From Vulcanimicrobiota bacterium (GTDB lineage: Bacteria > Vulcanimicrobiota > Vulcanimicrobiia > Vulcanimicrobiales > Vulcanimicrobiaceae), in assembly GCA_019232905.1 (NCBI GenBank), contig JAFANA010000134.1, forward strand, positions 1 through 53,924: a DNA stretch of 53,924 bases. The letters run 5' to 3'. The notes under the pieces were generated by a model. That model saw only the letters and a program-made list of their open reading frames with translations. It was not told where the DNA came from and ran no database searches. Shown one piece after another: positions 34,660 to 43,162 of this stretch; position 1 is the stretch's first letter, and each line of letters starts with the position of its first letter. A program made the position numbers and the translations under genes.

Positions 34660-36612
34660 GCGGACGGCCGGCATTGCTGCCTGCTGGTAGGCGGACACGG
34701 CGGCAAGCAGCGCGCTTCGAGGGTCGCATGACGCTCGTGCCGCGTTGAAAAAGGCGGTTCGATCATTGGGCTGCCGGTTCCAGGCCCGGCGCAATGCCTG
34801 CTGAACGGAGTCGGCATCCATGGGATCGGCCATCTCGACCAGGCCTTCCCAGACCTCTTGCGCGTAGCCACTCGTCGTGCCGACGGGAGCGGCGCCGTAG
34901 GCCATACCAAAGCCTAACCGGCCCAGCCCGCGCGACGTAGCGCCGGCATCGACGACAACACGAGCTCGGGCGTAAACACCGGCAATTTGATTCGGCGTTA
35001 AGGCAGCGTCGCGCAGTTGCACCGTCAACGCGCCTTGGATCGCTACAATATACCGGTAATATTCGATATCGCCGACGGCGCCGAGGAGAACCAGCGGCAG
35101 TCCCTCGCGTTGAGCCCCTCGGACCACCAGCAACTGATTGGCGGACGGTTCCAACGGAGCATGCAGGAGCACGTACTCATCGTTGCCGATGAGCGACCCG
35201 ATTGCACCGTCAGGCTGCGCCACCGGGGTCTGCACTGCCGACTGCGCCGCCGGTCCGTGATATCCAAACCGCTCGCGCATCATCTCCTCTTCTGCCGCGC
35301 ACGTCACCAGCACGGATGCGGCGCGCTGCACGAGCACGCGGGACGCTTCATCGTAGACGTCCCCAGATGCAATGTTCTCGATCTTTCGACGGCCAAAGGC
35401 CCAATAGAGCTGCTCGAGTTCGATTCCGTCGATCGCGCAGCGCGGCAACATCACCGCTCCTCGCGTCGCGGTTACGCCTTCACGGCGCCGGTCGTCCGCG
35501 TACGGCGTGAGCACGGTCGGGACTTCTGCCGCTTCGGCATCGCGCATCAGCCCTACGATCGAAGCGGAGTGGCGCAGACCGAACACGTGGAGAATATCTG
35601 CTTCTTCGAGATCGACGCGGGACGCGATCGATACGCGCGCATCGAACCCTTCGTCGCGTAGTCCTTGTGCGAGCGCGTACGCCGCATCGGTATCAGCGTC
35701 GGAAAACCGTCCACCGTCATCGCGAATAACGAGGTAGATGCAACCCGACGAGCCGCCCGCACTTGGCGTTCTCGCAAATGAAAGTGGAGTGACGTCGACG
35801 GTGCGCTCGGTCACGGCAAAGTGGCCAACGACCGGCGCATCGTCCGGGTCGAACGAAACATTGATTTCGATCGGGATGGGCTGCACGATCGATATCGCTC
35901 GTTCCGCCTCCCGCGCACCGTCGTCAAGGACGTGGAAACGCGCCCGCATCTCTGCGTCTCGAGGCCCAACGTAGCAATCGTATTCCAGATCTCTGGAAAT
36001 TTCTCCAGTGGCCAGAGCCGAGAACCAGCGCGCCTGCAGCGGCGACAGCATGGCATCGCAACGCTCGGCGACGGCCGACAACGCAACCGCGCGATTTCCC
36101 GCATGAGGTCCGGCGACGGCAGCGCGTCCGCCGCGCGCGAACCGTTGAGCATATACTGCGGGCGCGACGTTTTGGAACACGTCTTGCACTAACGCTGCAC
36201 CGAGGAGCTGAGCGTCACGCGCTGCCGCAAACGTTTCTTGGATCGGCGCTTCGTCCCTAAAGAATCGCCACGCTTCGTCGTTGAAAAAACGAGCCGCGGT
36301 AAGCGAACGCGCCCAAGGAATGAGGCGTGCTTCGATCTCTGAAAAGATATCTTCGGAAACGTTTTCGAGCCAGGACGGCCACGAAATGGGCGGCGTTTCG
36401 AGCGTCGCGAGTGGAATGCCGTCGAGTCTGAGCAGCGGAACGACGAGCCATTCTCCGTCCCGTTCGAACGTGAGATCGATCAGCGCTTCAAGTCGCGGTG
36501 AATACACAGGCTCGATGCGCGCGACGGCAAGCGCTTCGGGTACAAGCAGCAGCCGAACGCGCTCCGCATCGTACTTAGGCCAAAGAAATGAATACCGCTC
36601 GTGAAGGTTCAT
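34657..36612 (-). CDS. large glycosyltransferase-like protein (GT-B), flagellar cluster
   Basis: 651 aa. The N-terminal 270 residues have no family I recognise. From about residue 290 it looks like a GT-B fold: GCIYLVIRDDGGRFSDADTDAAYALAQGLRDEGFDARV (two-domain opening), ADILHVFGLRHSASIVGLMRDA, VPTVLTPYADD, then a C-domain with NDEYVLLHAPLEPSANQLLVVRGAQREGLPLVLLG, YYRYIVAIQGALTV and GLGRLGFGMAYGAAPVGTTSG for the donor site. This is close to GT4 enzymes in layout. ATGA overlap with the upstream gene. It ends with its stop inside the flaG promoter. Confidence 0.7.
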   Translation of the reverse strand: MNLHERYSFLWPKYDAERVRLLLVPEALAVARIEPVYSPRLEALIDLTFERDGEWLVVPLLRLDGIPLATLETPPISWPSWLENVSEDIFSEIEARLIPWARSLTAARFFNDEAWRFFRDEAPIQETFAAARDAQLLGAALVQDVFQNVAPAVYAQRFARGGRAAVAGPHAGNRAVALSAVAERCDAMLSPLQARWFSALATGEISRDLEYDCYVGPRDAEMRARFHVLDDGAREAERAISIVQPIPIEINVSFDPDDAPVVGHFAVTERTVDVTPLSFARTPSAGGSSGCIYLVIRDDGGRFSDADTDAAYALAQGLRDEGFDARVSIASRVDLEEADILHVFGLRHSASIVGLMRDAEAAEVPTVLTPYADDRRREGVTATRGAVMLPRCAIDGIELEQLYWAFGRRKIENIASGDVYDEASRVLVQRAASVLVTCAAEEEMMRERFGYHGPAAQSAVQTPVAQPDGAIGSLIGNDEYVLLHAPLEPSANQLLVVRGAQREGLPLVLLGAVGDIEYYRYIVAIQGALTVQLRDAALTPNQIAGVYARARVVVDAGATSRGLGRLGFGMAYGAAPVGTTSGYAQEVWEGLVEMADPMDADSVQQALRRAWNRQPNDRTAFFNAARASCDPRSALLAAVSAYQQAAMPAVR

Positions 36613-39230
36613 ACTTGTACGCTCTGCACTAACCGGCGCAACGCGCTCGGGCTTTGGTCGGAGATCTGGTCGATGTCGAAGCGCACACGCGCGCTGATTC
36701 CCGCGCTCCAGCCGTTCAAGTTTTCTTCGTCGCTGATCGCGATGTCGGCGCTGCGTTCCTCGGGAATGCCGAGTTTTTCAAGCAGCTTGAGCACTCGTTT
36801 ACCGAGCGTCTCGGCCGATGGGCCTACTGCCGTTCCGATCATCAACGTAACCGGTGAATGCGCGTCGAATGCCTGGAGATAGCGACGCACAAACTGGGAT
36901 GCATCCCCCCATGCCGACTCGCTGTCGACGCTGGCCACAAACACGACATCGTTCGCAACGAGAGGCGCGTCCGGAACCGGGGTGTCGTTTTCACTCGGCA
37001 CGGAAGGGATCGCCGCGTAGTGACGGTCTCGATCGAAACCGTTGACGTAGATGAAGGTCGGTTCGTATCCGTTCTTGGGATAAGCCTTCGGACGGCCCCA
37101 CTTCTCCGCGAACTTTACCCAGTTGGACTCCATCGTCGACGCATAATCGACGTTGTTCGCGATAAACGACTGGCTGCCGAAGTGGTGGATGAAGCTGTTA
37201 TCGCAGACGTAGATCTGATAGCCGGCCGCCCGTACGCGCATTGAGAAATCGTCATCTTCGAAATTCCCCATGACGAAGCGCTCATCGAAGCCGCCGATTT
37301 CATCGATGACGCGGCGATCGATGCATAGGCAAAACCCGATAGCACGGTCGGTCAGGAAACCGCGTCCTGCAAACTTCTTCCGGCGCTCTGCCGCGTACGC
37401 GTGCATTTCTTGTACGCTTTGGTACGTAGCGTCGATTACTTGCTGGTTTCCGACGATATGGTTGGTGCGCGGCGCCGTAACGCCAACGTTCGGAATTCGC
37501 GTGAACGGCTCGAGTAGTGCGTCGAGCCATCCTTCCGTAACGATGACGTCATTGTTCAACACGACGATGTACTCGCCGCGCGCTCGAGCGATCCCGTCGT
37601 TATTGCCGCCGCCGAATCCGCGATTGGTTTCATTGTAGACGACGCGGACATGCGGATCGTCGATCGCGCGAAGCATATCGATCGTTTCGGCACCCGAACC
37701 GTTGTCAACAACGATCACCTCATACGGCTCGCTTGTATATTTTGCTATTGATTCCAACGCGGTACGGGTGAAAAGCGGCGCGTTCCAGCTGAGCGTCACG
37801 ATGGAAACGAGCCCGCGGTTGTTCCGGCGCGGCGTCAGAAACGCCTCGATCGACCGTTGATCGGTGTCGGCGAGGCTGCGGAGCGTACGGCCATGGACGC
37901 GTTCGAACGAAGCGTCCGCCGCGGGCGCCGGCAGCGTCGCAATCTTCTTCCCTGCACCGCGCGTCGCCGCACCGGATTTTAAAACGCGAAGAAGCAAATC
38001 GGCGACCGAACCTTCTATTGTGTCGAAGCGCTCGAGTCGCTCGTGCTGCGGGATCGCGTAGAGCGCGACGAGCGTGCAGCGTCCGTCGGCGCCCAGCGTC
38101 GCCACATTCTCTCCAAGCGGCAGGTCTTCTGCGTACGTTGCAGCCGCAGCCGACGGCGTCGACGCCACCTGACGAATCAGTTCATCGAGCCAGTTTTCCT
38201 CAAGTCGTGCAGCGCCGTGCACGAACGCGGCGAATCTCACGCCCCGTAGCTCCATCGCAGCGCGCGCTTGCGCAAGTGCGTCATCGCCGGTCGCCCAAAC
38301 AATCCGTCCGATAGGAGCTACGGTGCGCCGAAGCTCGCGTTCGAAATCATCGCGCCCGTTTGCGGGCTCGGCTGAATGAACGATGACGGGCGTTTCCTGC
38401 AGCTTCAATACGATGGGCGTCAATCCGCGCTGCGAGTTGCATAGCAGATGCCGCAGCACGCGCGAGGGCAAATTCTTCTCGACGGAATCGAATTGAAACG
38501 TTCCGTGCCAACGTCGCTGCAAGAGTTCCGTATTCCACGCTGCTTTACGGAAGCGTTGGACGCCGGACTGAGATTCGAAGTGGTAGAGCGTCGCGTCCCC
38601 CGCATAAACGACGCGCAGCCCTTTTTCACGGACTTTGAGGCAATAATCGATGTCTTCGTAGCCGTTCCAATAGCGCTCGTCAAGACCACCGAGTTCTTCA
38701 TAAAGGGCGCGCGGCGTGAGAAGGCACGCTCCGGTCACCATCTGCACATCCTGGGTACGCCGTACGTCCGCGTTCTCGAACGGCACCATAAAATTATGGT
38801 GGTACGGCATTGCTTCGAGACGTCCGAACGGATTGGCCATGACGACTACGCCGCCGTGTTGACACGAGCGGTCTGGGTAGAGCAGGCGCGCGCCGACCGC
38901 GCCGACGCCGGGCTTGCGAGCCTGCTCCAACATGATCCGCAGCCAGCCTTCCCATGGCTCCGTGTCGTTATTGAGGAGAATCAGAAAATCGCCCTGTGCA
39001 ACGCGCGCGGCCTGATTGTTCGCACCTGAGAAGCCGCGGTTTTCCTCATTGCGAATGAGACGGATCCAAGGATAGGCGTCAAGCACGCGAGCCGTATGGT
39101 CGCTCGACGCATTGTCAACGACGATCACCTCTCCGGTGCCCGCGTCCGCGATCGTTGCCGGAAGCGCATCGAGACAACGCTTAGTAAGATCGGCCTTATT
39201 GAAGACCGGAATGATGATCGAGAAATCCAC
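36609..39230 (-). CDS. two-domain GT2 glycosyltransferase, flagellar cluster
   Basis: 873 aa with two GT-A domains of family 2. The first (about 3-230) has SIIIPVFNKADLTKRCLDALP, VVDNASSDHT and LLNNDTEPWEGWL (DxD-like Asn-Asp); the second starts near 480 with SIVTLSWNAPLFTRTALESI, VVDNGSGAETI and VLNNDVIVTEGWLDAL, and later GFDERFVMGNFEDDDFSMRVRAAG. Between them is a linker of about 250 residues and after them a C-terminal domain of about 180. Tandem GT2 enzymes add alternating or repeated sugars, as in polysaccharide polymerases and flagellar glycan synthesis. GTG start two bases after the upstream gene. Confidence 0.85.
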   Translation of the reverse strand: MDFSIIIPVFNKADLTKRCLDALPATIADAGTGEVIVVDNASSDHTARVLDAYPWIRLIRNEENRGFSGANNQAARVAQGDFLILLNNDTEPWEGWLRIMLEQARKPGVGAVGARLLYPDRSCQHGGVVVMANPFGRLEAMPYHHNFMVPFENADVRRTQDVQMVTGACLLTPRALYEELGGLDERYWNGYEDIDYCLKVREKGLRVVYAGDATLYHFESQSGVQRFRKAAWNTELLQRRWHGTFQFDSVEKNLPSRVLRHLLCNSQRGLTPIVLKLQETPVIVHSAEPANGRDDFERELRRTVAPIGRIVWATGDDALAQARAAMELRGVRFAAFVHGAARLEENWLDELIRQVASTPSAAAATYAEDLPLGENVATLGADGRCTLVALYAIPQHERLERFDTIEGSVADLLLRVLKSGAATRGAGKKIATLPAPAADASFERVHGRTLRSLADTDQRSIEAFLTPRRNNRGLVSIVTLSWNAPLFTRTALESIAKYTSEPYEVIVVDNGSGAETIDMLRAIDDPHVRVVYNETNRGFGGGNNDGIARARGEYIVVLNNDVIVTEGWLDALLEPFTRIPNVGVTAPRTNHIVGNQQVIDATYQSVQEMHAYAAERRKKFAGRGFLTDRAIGFCLCIDRRVIDEIGGFDERFVMGNFEDDDFSMRVRAAGYQIYVCDNSFIHHFGSQSFIANNVDYASTMESNWVKFAEKWGRPKAYPKNGYEPTFIYVNGFDRDRHYAAIPSVPSENDTPVPDAPLVANDVVFVASVDSESAWGDASQFVRRYLQAFDAHSPVTLMIGTAVGPSAETLGKRVLKLLEKLGIPEERSADIAISDEENLNGWSAGISARVRFDIDQISDQSPSALRRLVQSVQV

Positions 39231-39232
39231 GG

Positions 39233-41296
39233 TTATCCCAGCGCGTCCTGAGCGACTTTTGCAGCCTCTTCGAAGCGTTTACAACGCAGCAGATATGCTG
39301 CAAGCTCTACTGCGCCACGCTCACGATCCGTTGCAAGCAAAGCGCGCAGTGCGGATTCGGCAAGGTGCGAGTCGCCACGTTTCTCGGCGAGGTCCGCTTT
39401 CAACTTGAGTGCTTCGATGTTCGTCCCGTCGATCGCGAGTACGCGTTCAACGGCGGCGGTCGCGTCATCTAAACGCGATTGGCGCTGAAAGATCGCTGCC
39501 TGAAGAAGCCGAGCGGGGATGTAGACCGCGGCATCGACCGTCAAAACGTGTGCTAAATGCTCCAGCGCGGTATCCGAACGCCCGAGCGCCGAAGCGGCAA
39601 GCGCGGCATTATAGTGAAGGTGTTCGTGACTCGGTGCGTCCGCAAGGCCTGCTTGCGCCAACGCGAGCCCACCCTCGTAGTTGCCGGAGACGTTTGCAAG
39701 ATACGAGCGGCGTAAGAAGTCACTGTTCGATTTTGCGGGCGTCGAAGCTTCTTGCTCGCGCAGCTCTTTTATTGCTTGCGTATCGCCGCGGGACTGGTAG
39801 TACGCTTCGAGAGCGTTCAAGACATCGGCATTGCCCGGCGATCGTCGCGCGGCACGAGAAAGATAGTGGAACGCGTCCTCGTCACGATCGGTACCTGCGC
39901 TTATGTGCGCTGCGGCTATAAGGAGCTGCGTTGCCGCTTCGTCGGCTAAGACCTGATGCATCTCGTTGATGACGGTTAGAGCAGCGTCGTGCTCTCTGCG
40001 CCGCAATAAAAAATTGACATAGTCGATTGTGCCATAGTCATCTCGAAACTTCTCGAAGACGTCGCGGAAGTATTCATTCGCCTCATCGAAATTGCCCGTA
40101 CGTTCGAGCGCGCGCGCAAGGTTGAGCATCAACGGCTGAACGTCCGGCGCATTGATAAGTCCCTTTCGGAACCACGCGATTGCCGACGCCTCATCGCCTT
40201 GCATGACGTACGTCGATCCTATCTCGGAATGCGCTTTCCATATTGAAACCTGATCGTCGACAACGAATTGCTGGTTCGTGTACTTACCGTCTTCGATCGC
40301 CTCGAGAAACGCCGCGCGCGCGTCGTCGAGGCGGCCTTGTGCGACGAGCGCCTTGCCAAGTTGGAAATGCGCGTTCGCATATCGCGGCGAGAACTGCAGA
40401 GCGCCGAGAGCGACCTCTTCTCCTTTTTTTGCATCACCCAGCTTGTCGCTGTACACTTCAGCGAGAATCGAATAGCCGTTCGCGATAAATCCCCGTAAAA
40501 CGCCGCCGTTGAGCGCACGCATCTTCTCGAGAGCTTCACGCGCTCGATCGTAATTTCGCATCAGGAATGCGGTCGAGCCCACATTGAACCAGGCATACGG
40601 ATCGTCCGGATTCGCGCGGGCCGCTGCTTCAACGATCTCAAAATTCCGTTGAGCTTTGTTTCGGCTCTCGACTACGTCTTTCAGATAGCCATGGTGCACG
40701 ATGGAGATCGGTGCCATTACTGCGGCAAGTCCGTCCCGGCTATCGTCCAGCGTGACAAATTCATGAATCATTCCGCGAAACCGGATACGTTCGTCATTTG
40801 GAAAGAGGCGCACGAGGACGTGCGACATGTCGCCGGTTCCGCGATAATCGTCGGACTTGTTGTAACAGCGAACCCATACGCCGGTCGTATGCGCGGGCGC
40901 GTTCTTCAACAGTTGCAATGCACCGACGGATTCCGGTTTGAGTTCCTCGTCGGCATCGAGCATAAAAACCCAGCGGCGCGTCGCCATCGCAATCGCTTCG
41001 TTGCGTGCCCACGCGAAATCGTTGCGCCATTCACGCACTTCGACTCGCGCGCCGAAGCGTTTCGCAATCTCGATCGTGCGATCGGTCGAACCCGTGTCGA
41101 CGATGCAGATCTCATCGACGATGCCTTGTACGCTGCGCAAGCATTGCTCGAGAAATCGTTCCTCGTTCTTCACGATCATGCACAGCGATAAGCCGGCGGG
41201 CTTCTGAGGCTGGCCCGGAGGTGGGCTGGGAAGCTCGAACGGAACGGCTTGCTGCACCGGTGCCGCGGCGCGTTTTGATGAGATCCGAATAGGCAT
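39233..41296 (-). CDS. GT2 glycosyltransferase with C-terminal TPR repeats, flagellar cluster
   Basis: 687 aa. After a Pro-rich start the GT2 domain runs from about 34 to 250, with LSLCMIVKNEERFLEQCLRSVQ, CIVDTGSTDRTIEIAK and FMLDADEEL (the metal-binding acid pair). About 12 TPR-like helix pairs follow (YAWFNVGSTAFLMRNYDRARE, YANAHFQLGKALVAQGRLDDARAAF, and so on to the end), expected to hold a protein partner or acceptor. This build is known in glycosyltransferases of protein O-glycosylation. First of three transferases, right after the fliC terminator; no sigma-28 box is seen before it. Confidence 0.85.
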   Translation of the reverse strand: MPIRISSKRAAAPVQQAVPFELPSPPPGQPQKPAGLSLCMIVKNEERFLEQCLRSVQGIVDEICIVDTGSTDRTIEIAKRFGARVEVREWRNDFAWARNEAIAMATRRWVFMLDADEELKPESVGALQLLKNAPAHTTGVWVRCYNKSDDYRGTGDMSHVLVRLFPNDERIRFRGMIHEFVTLDDSRDGLAAVMAPISIVHHGYLKDVVESRNKAQRNFEIVEAAARANPDDPYAWFNVGSTAFLMRNYDRAREALEKMRALNGGVLRGFIANGYSILAEVYSDKLGDAKKGEEVALGALQFSPRYANAHFQLGKALVAQGRLDDARAAFLEAIEDGKYTNQQFVVDDQVSIWKAHSEIGSTYVMQGDEASAIAWFRKGLINAPDVQPLMLNLARALERTGNFDEANEYFRDVFEKFRDDYGTIDYVNFLLRRREHDAALTVINEMHQVLADEAATQLLIAAAHISAGTDRDEDAFHYLSRAARRSPGNADVLNALEAYYQSRGDTQAIKELREQEASTPAKSNSDFLRRSYLANVSGNYEGGLALAQAGLADAPSHEHLHYNAALAASALGRSDTALEHLAHVLTVDAAVYIPARLLQAAIFQRQSRLDDATAAVERVLAIDGTNIEALKLKADLAEKRGDSHLAESALRALLATDRERGAVELAAYLLRCKRFEEAAKVAQDALG

Positions 41297-41322
41297 CGTT
41301 CATGTTTTCGGTCCCCGGCACG

Positions 41323-41361
41323 CAAAAAAGAAGAGAGCCCGCCGAAGCGGGCTCTCTCTTT
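41323..41361 (-). terminator. rho-independent terminator after fliC
   Basis: Arms AGAGAGCCCGC (41332-41342) and GCGGGCTCTCT (41347-41357) pair perfectly over the loop CGAA. On the minus strand the stem is followed by a T-rich run (TTCTTTTTT), the canonical form. On the plus strand the next bases are CTTTT, so it may work both ways. It would separate abundant flagellin RNA from the glycosyltransferase genes downstream. Confidence 0.9.
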
Positions 41362-41385
41362 TGCGATTGCTCGCTTGCTTCCGAA

Positions 41386-42693
41386 TTAGCGGAAGAGTCC
41401 GAGAACCGTTTGCGCGTTCGAGTTCGACTGCGCCAAGACGGAGGTGCCGACTTGGACCAGGATCTGGAGTTTCGTGAACTCGGTCGTCGCTGCGCCGACG
41501 TTGAGGTCGCGGATCGACGATTCCGACGCCTGCAGGTTGACGGCCGCGACGTTGTCGTTGCTCGCATCTTCGTTGAGGCGAACGATGACCGCGCCGAGCT
41601 GCGCTTGCTGGTTGAGGATCGTCTGGAGCGCGTTGTCGATCTGACCGATTGCGTCTTCTGCACCGAGCGACGGAGCGTTCGCGGCAGAGAGCGCCAGGTT
41701 GATGTTGGACACTCGCAACGTTGACGTATTCGTTGCCTGGATGCCGATCTGGATGACATCGCCTTCATCAGCCGCCGACTGGAAGCTGAGTGCCGGGTGA
41801 TCCGGATTCGTCAGTGCGGCGACGTTTTGGCTAACCTTGATGTACGCCGTCGTGCCGACATCCGCCGTCGTGAATGAGCCGAGCTGGATATTCACGTTGT
41901 CGAACGCGTTCGCAACCGTGTTCTTCGCGGTCGCGCCAGGGCTGATTTGGCCGTGGTAAAGCGTAGCGGAGACGCAGACCTTACCGGTCGCGCTGTCCAC
42001 GAACGTTTCTTGAACGGCGATCGACACGCCGGTGTTGATGACCTGGAGTTCGATCGTGCCGTCGACGGTGCCCTTACCCTTAGCGGTGATGCCTTGCACG
42101 CCGCCGGAGGTCGTGTTGAAGCCCGCGTTGCCACCGACACCGGTGACCGTTGCCGCGAGGAAGCCGTAGTTGATGCCCTTGACGTTCAGGTTACCGTTCG
42201 TCGAGAGCGCCGTGTTGGCCGTGACGTTGACCGTCGCGTTGACTTCCGCTTGGAAGCCTGCATGGCTGCCATCGAGGAGCGCTTGACCGTTGAAGTTCGT
42301 GTTCTGCGAAATGCGGTTGACTTCGAGCAGGAGCTGCGAAACTTCGACCTGCAGGTTCTGACGGTCGCTGTTCGAGTTGATGTCCGATGCCGCTTCGACC
42401 GAGAGATCGCGAATGCGTTGCAGAATGTCGGTCGTGGTTTGCAGTGCGCCCGACGCGACTTGCGCGGCGTTGTTGGCGTTCTGCACGTTCTGAACGGCTT
42501 GGTTGTAGCCGTCGACCTGCGTTTGCAGGTTCGTCGCAATAGCAAGACCCGACGGATCATCTGCGGCGCTGTTGATGCGCAGACCCGACGAGAGCTGGTT
42601 GACGACGTTTCTGAGGGCGTTTTGGTTGTTGTTCAGGTTGAGCTGAACGTTGTTCGCCAACAGGTTGTTGGCAATGCTGAGTCCTTGACCCAT
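41386..42693 (-). CDS. fliC: flagellin
   Basis: 435 aa. The filament subunit: conserved D0/D1 helices at both ends, with LSSGLRINSAADDPSGLAIATNLQTQV near residues 32-58 and the C-terminal AIGQIDNALQTILNQQAQLGAV, DLNVGAATTEFTKLQILVQVGTSVLAQSN region. The middle about 140-330 is a Thr/Asn/Gly-rich variable surface domain. The N-terminus MGQGLSIANNLL differs from the usual MALxINTN. The single flagellin of the window has its own sigma-28-type promoter, a structured leader with CsrA-like sites and a strong terminator. Three glycosyltransferase genes follow, so glycosylation of the surface domain is likely. Confidence 0.96.
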   Translation of the reverse strand: MGQGLSIANNLLANNVQLNLNNNQNALRNVVNQLSSGLRINSAADDPSGLAIATNLQTQVDGYNQAVQNVQNANNAAQVASGALQTTTDILQRIRDLSVEAASDINSNSDRQNLQVEVSQLLLEVNRISQNTNFNGQALLDGSHAGFQAEVNATVNVTANTALSTNGNLNVKGINYGFLAATVTGVGGNAGFNTTSGGVQGITAKGKGTVDGTIELQVINTGVSIAVQETFVDSATGKVCVSATLYHGQISPGATAKNTVANAFDNVNIQLGSFTTADVGTTAYIKVSQNVAALTNPDHPALSFQSAADEGDVIQIGIQATNTSTLRVSNINLALSAANAPSLGAEDAIGQIDNALQTILNQQAQLGAVIVRLNEDASNDNVAAVNLQASESSIRDLNVGAATTEFTKLQILVQVGTSVLAQSNSNAQTVLGLFR

Positions 42694-42696
42694 TTT

Positions 42697-42702
42697 TCCT
42701 CC
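42697..42702 (-). promoter_or_regulatory. fliC ribosome binding site GGAGGA, possible CsrA site
   Basis: GGAGGA followed by AAAA and the ATG: a strong Shine-Dalgarno that carries two GGA triplets, the core of CsrA recognition. In Bacillus hag the second CsrA site overlaps the ribosome site in the same way. Confidence 0.75.
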
Positions 42703-42707
42703 ATGAG

Positions 42708-42722
42708 ACGCGCGGAGCGCGT
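42708..42722 (-). promoter_or_regulatory. small GC hairpin just upstream of the fliC ribosome site
   Basis: On the minus strand ACGCGC and GCGCGT pair around the loop TCC. The loop is complementary to GGA of the ribosome site a few bases later, so the two could pair or the hairpin may only place the CsrA sites. Geometry is seen; role is inferred. Confidence 0.45.
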
Positions 42723-42743
42723 GTTGTTACATGACTAGTCTGT

Positions 42744-42763
42744 AGGGGAACGTCCTGTCCCCT
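42744..42763 (-). promoter_or_regulatory. CsrA-binding-type hairpin with GGA in the loop, fliC leader
   Basis: Arms AGGGGA and TCCCCT enclose the loop CAGGACGT. The sequence ACAGGACGT is a close match to the CsrA consensus core ACARGGAUGU, and a GGA in a hairpin loop is the preferred presentation. It begins within a few bases of the predicted transcript start and lies about 40 bases before the second GGA site at the ribosome site. Confidence 0.7.
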
Positions 42764-42770
42764 CCGTTGG

Positions 42771-42799
42771 AATATCGGAACCTGCGATACGGTACTTTA
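42771..42799 (-). promoter_or_regulatory. sigma-28 (FliA) type promoter for fliC
   Basis: Minus strand: TAAA at 42799-42796, 16 bases, then TCCGATAT at 42779-42772. Six of eight -10 bases agree with GCCGATAA, and the -35 TAAA is exact. It lies between the csrA stop (42811) and fliC, giving a leader of about 70 bases. Confidence 0.78.
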
Positions 42800-42810
42800 G
42801 TGCTTGTTGG

Positions 42811-43092
42811 CTATTTTTTTCGCGGTTGCAGTCGCGCGCGGGAAGCCGTCCCGATTGTCGCCGGCGTCGCGCTAGGCGTGGCCGGGACTTCCGCGGCCGG
42901 CACGCCGGCGGACTCGGCGGCGACGCGGTTCGAACGCTGGATTTCTTCGTAGATCTCGGAGCGATGGACGGGCACTTCGCGCGGTGCCTCGATGCCGAGT
43001 TTGACCTGGTCGCGGTCAACGGCAACGACGACAATACGAACGTTGTCGCCGATCATAATCGACTGGTTGATTTTGCGGCTCAGAACGAGCAT
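42811..43092 (-). CDS. csrA: carbon storage regulator CsrA, with a C-terminal tail
   Basis: 93 aa. Residues 1-56 are a standard CsrA: MLVLSRKINQSIMIGDNVRIVVV, GIEAPREVPVHRSEIYEEIQ, including the RNA-binding Leu4 and Arg44 areas at the two edges of the dimer. A further 37 residues, Ala/Pro-rich and ending in a basic RARLQPRKK, follow; CsrA proteins are usually 57-75 aa, so the tail is unusual. It binds GGA motifs in mRNA, blocking translation. fliW, its antagonist, is directly upstream, and the fliC leader has matching sites. Strong AAGGAGG before the ATG. Confidence 0.95.
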   Translation of the reverse strand: MLVLSRKINQSIMIGDNVRIVVVAVDRDQVKLGIEAPREVPVHRSEIYEEIQRSNRVAAESAGVPAAEVPATPSATPATIGTASRARLQPRKK

Positions 43093-43162
43093 GGGGGCCG
43101 GCCCTCCTTGGCGATTCGCTAGGCAGGGCCTTCTCGTTACGGGGTCCGGAGACCCTCTTCTT

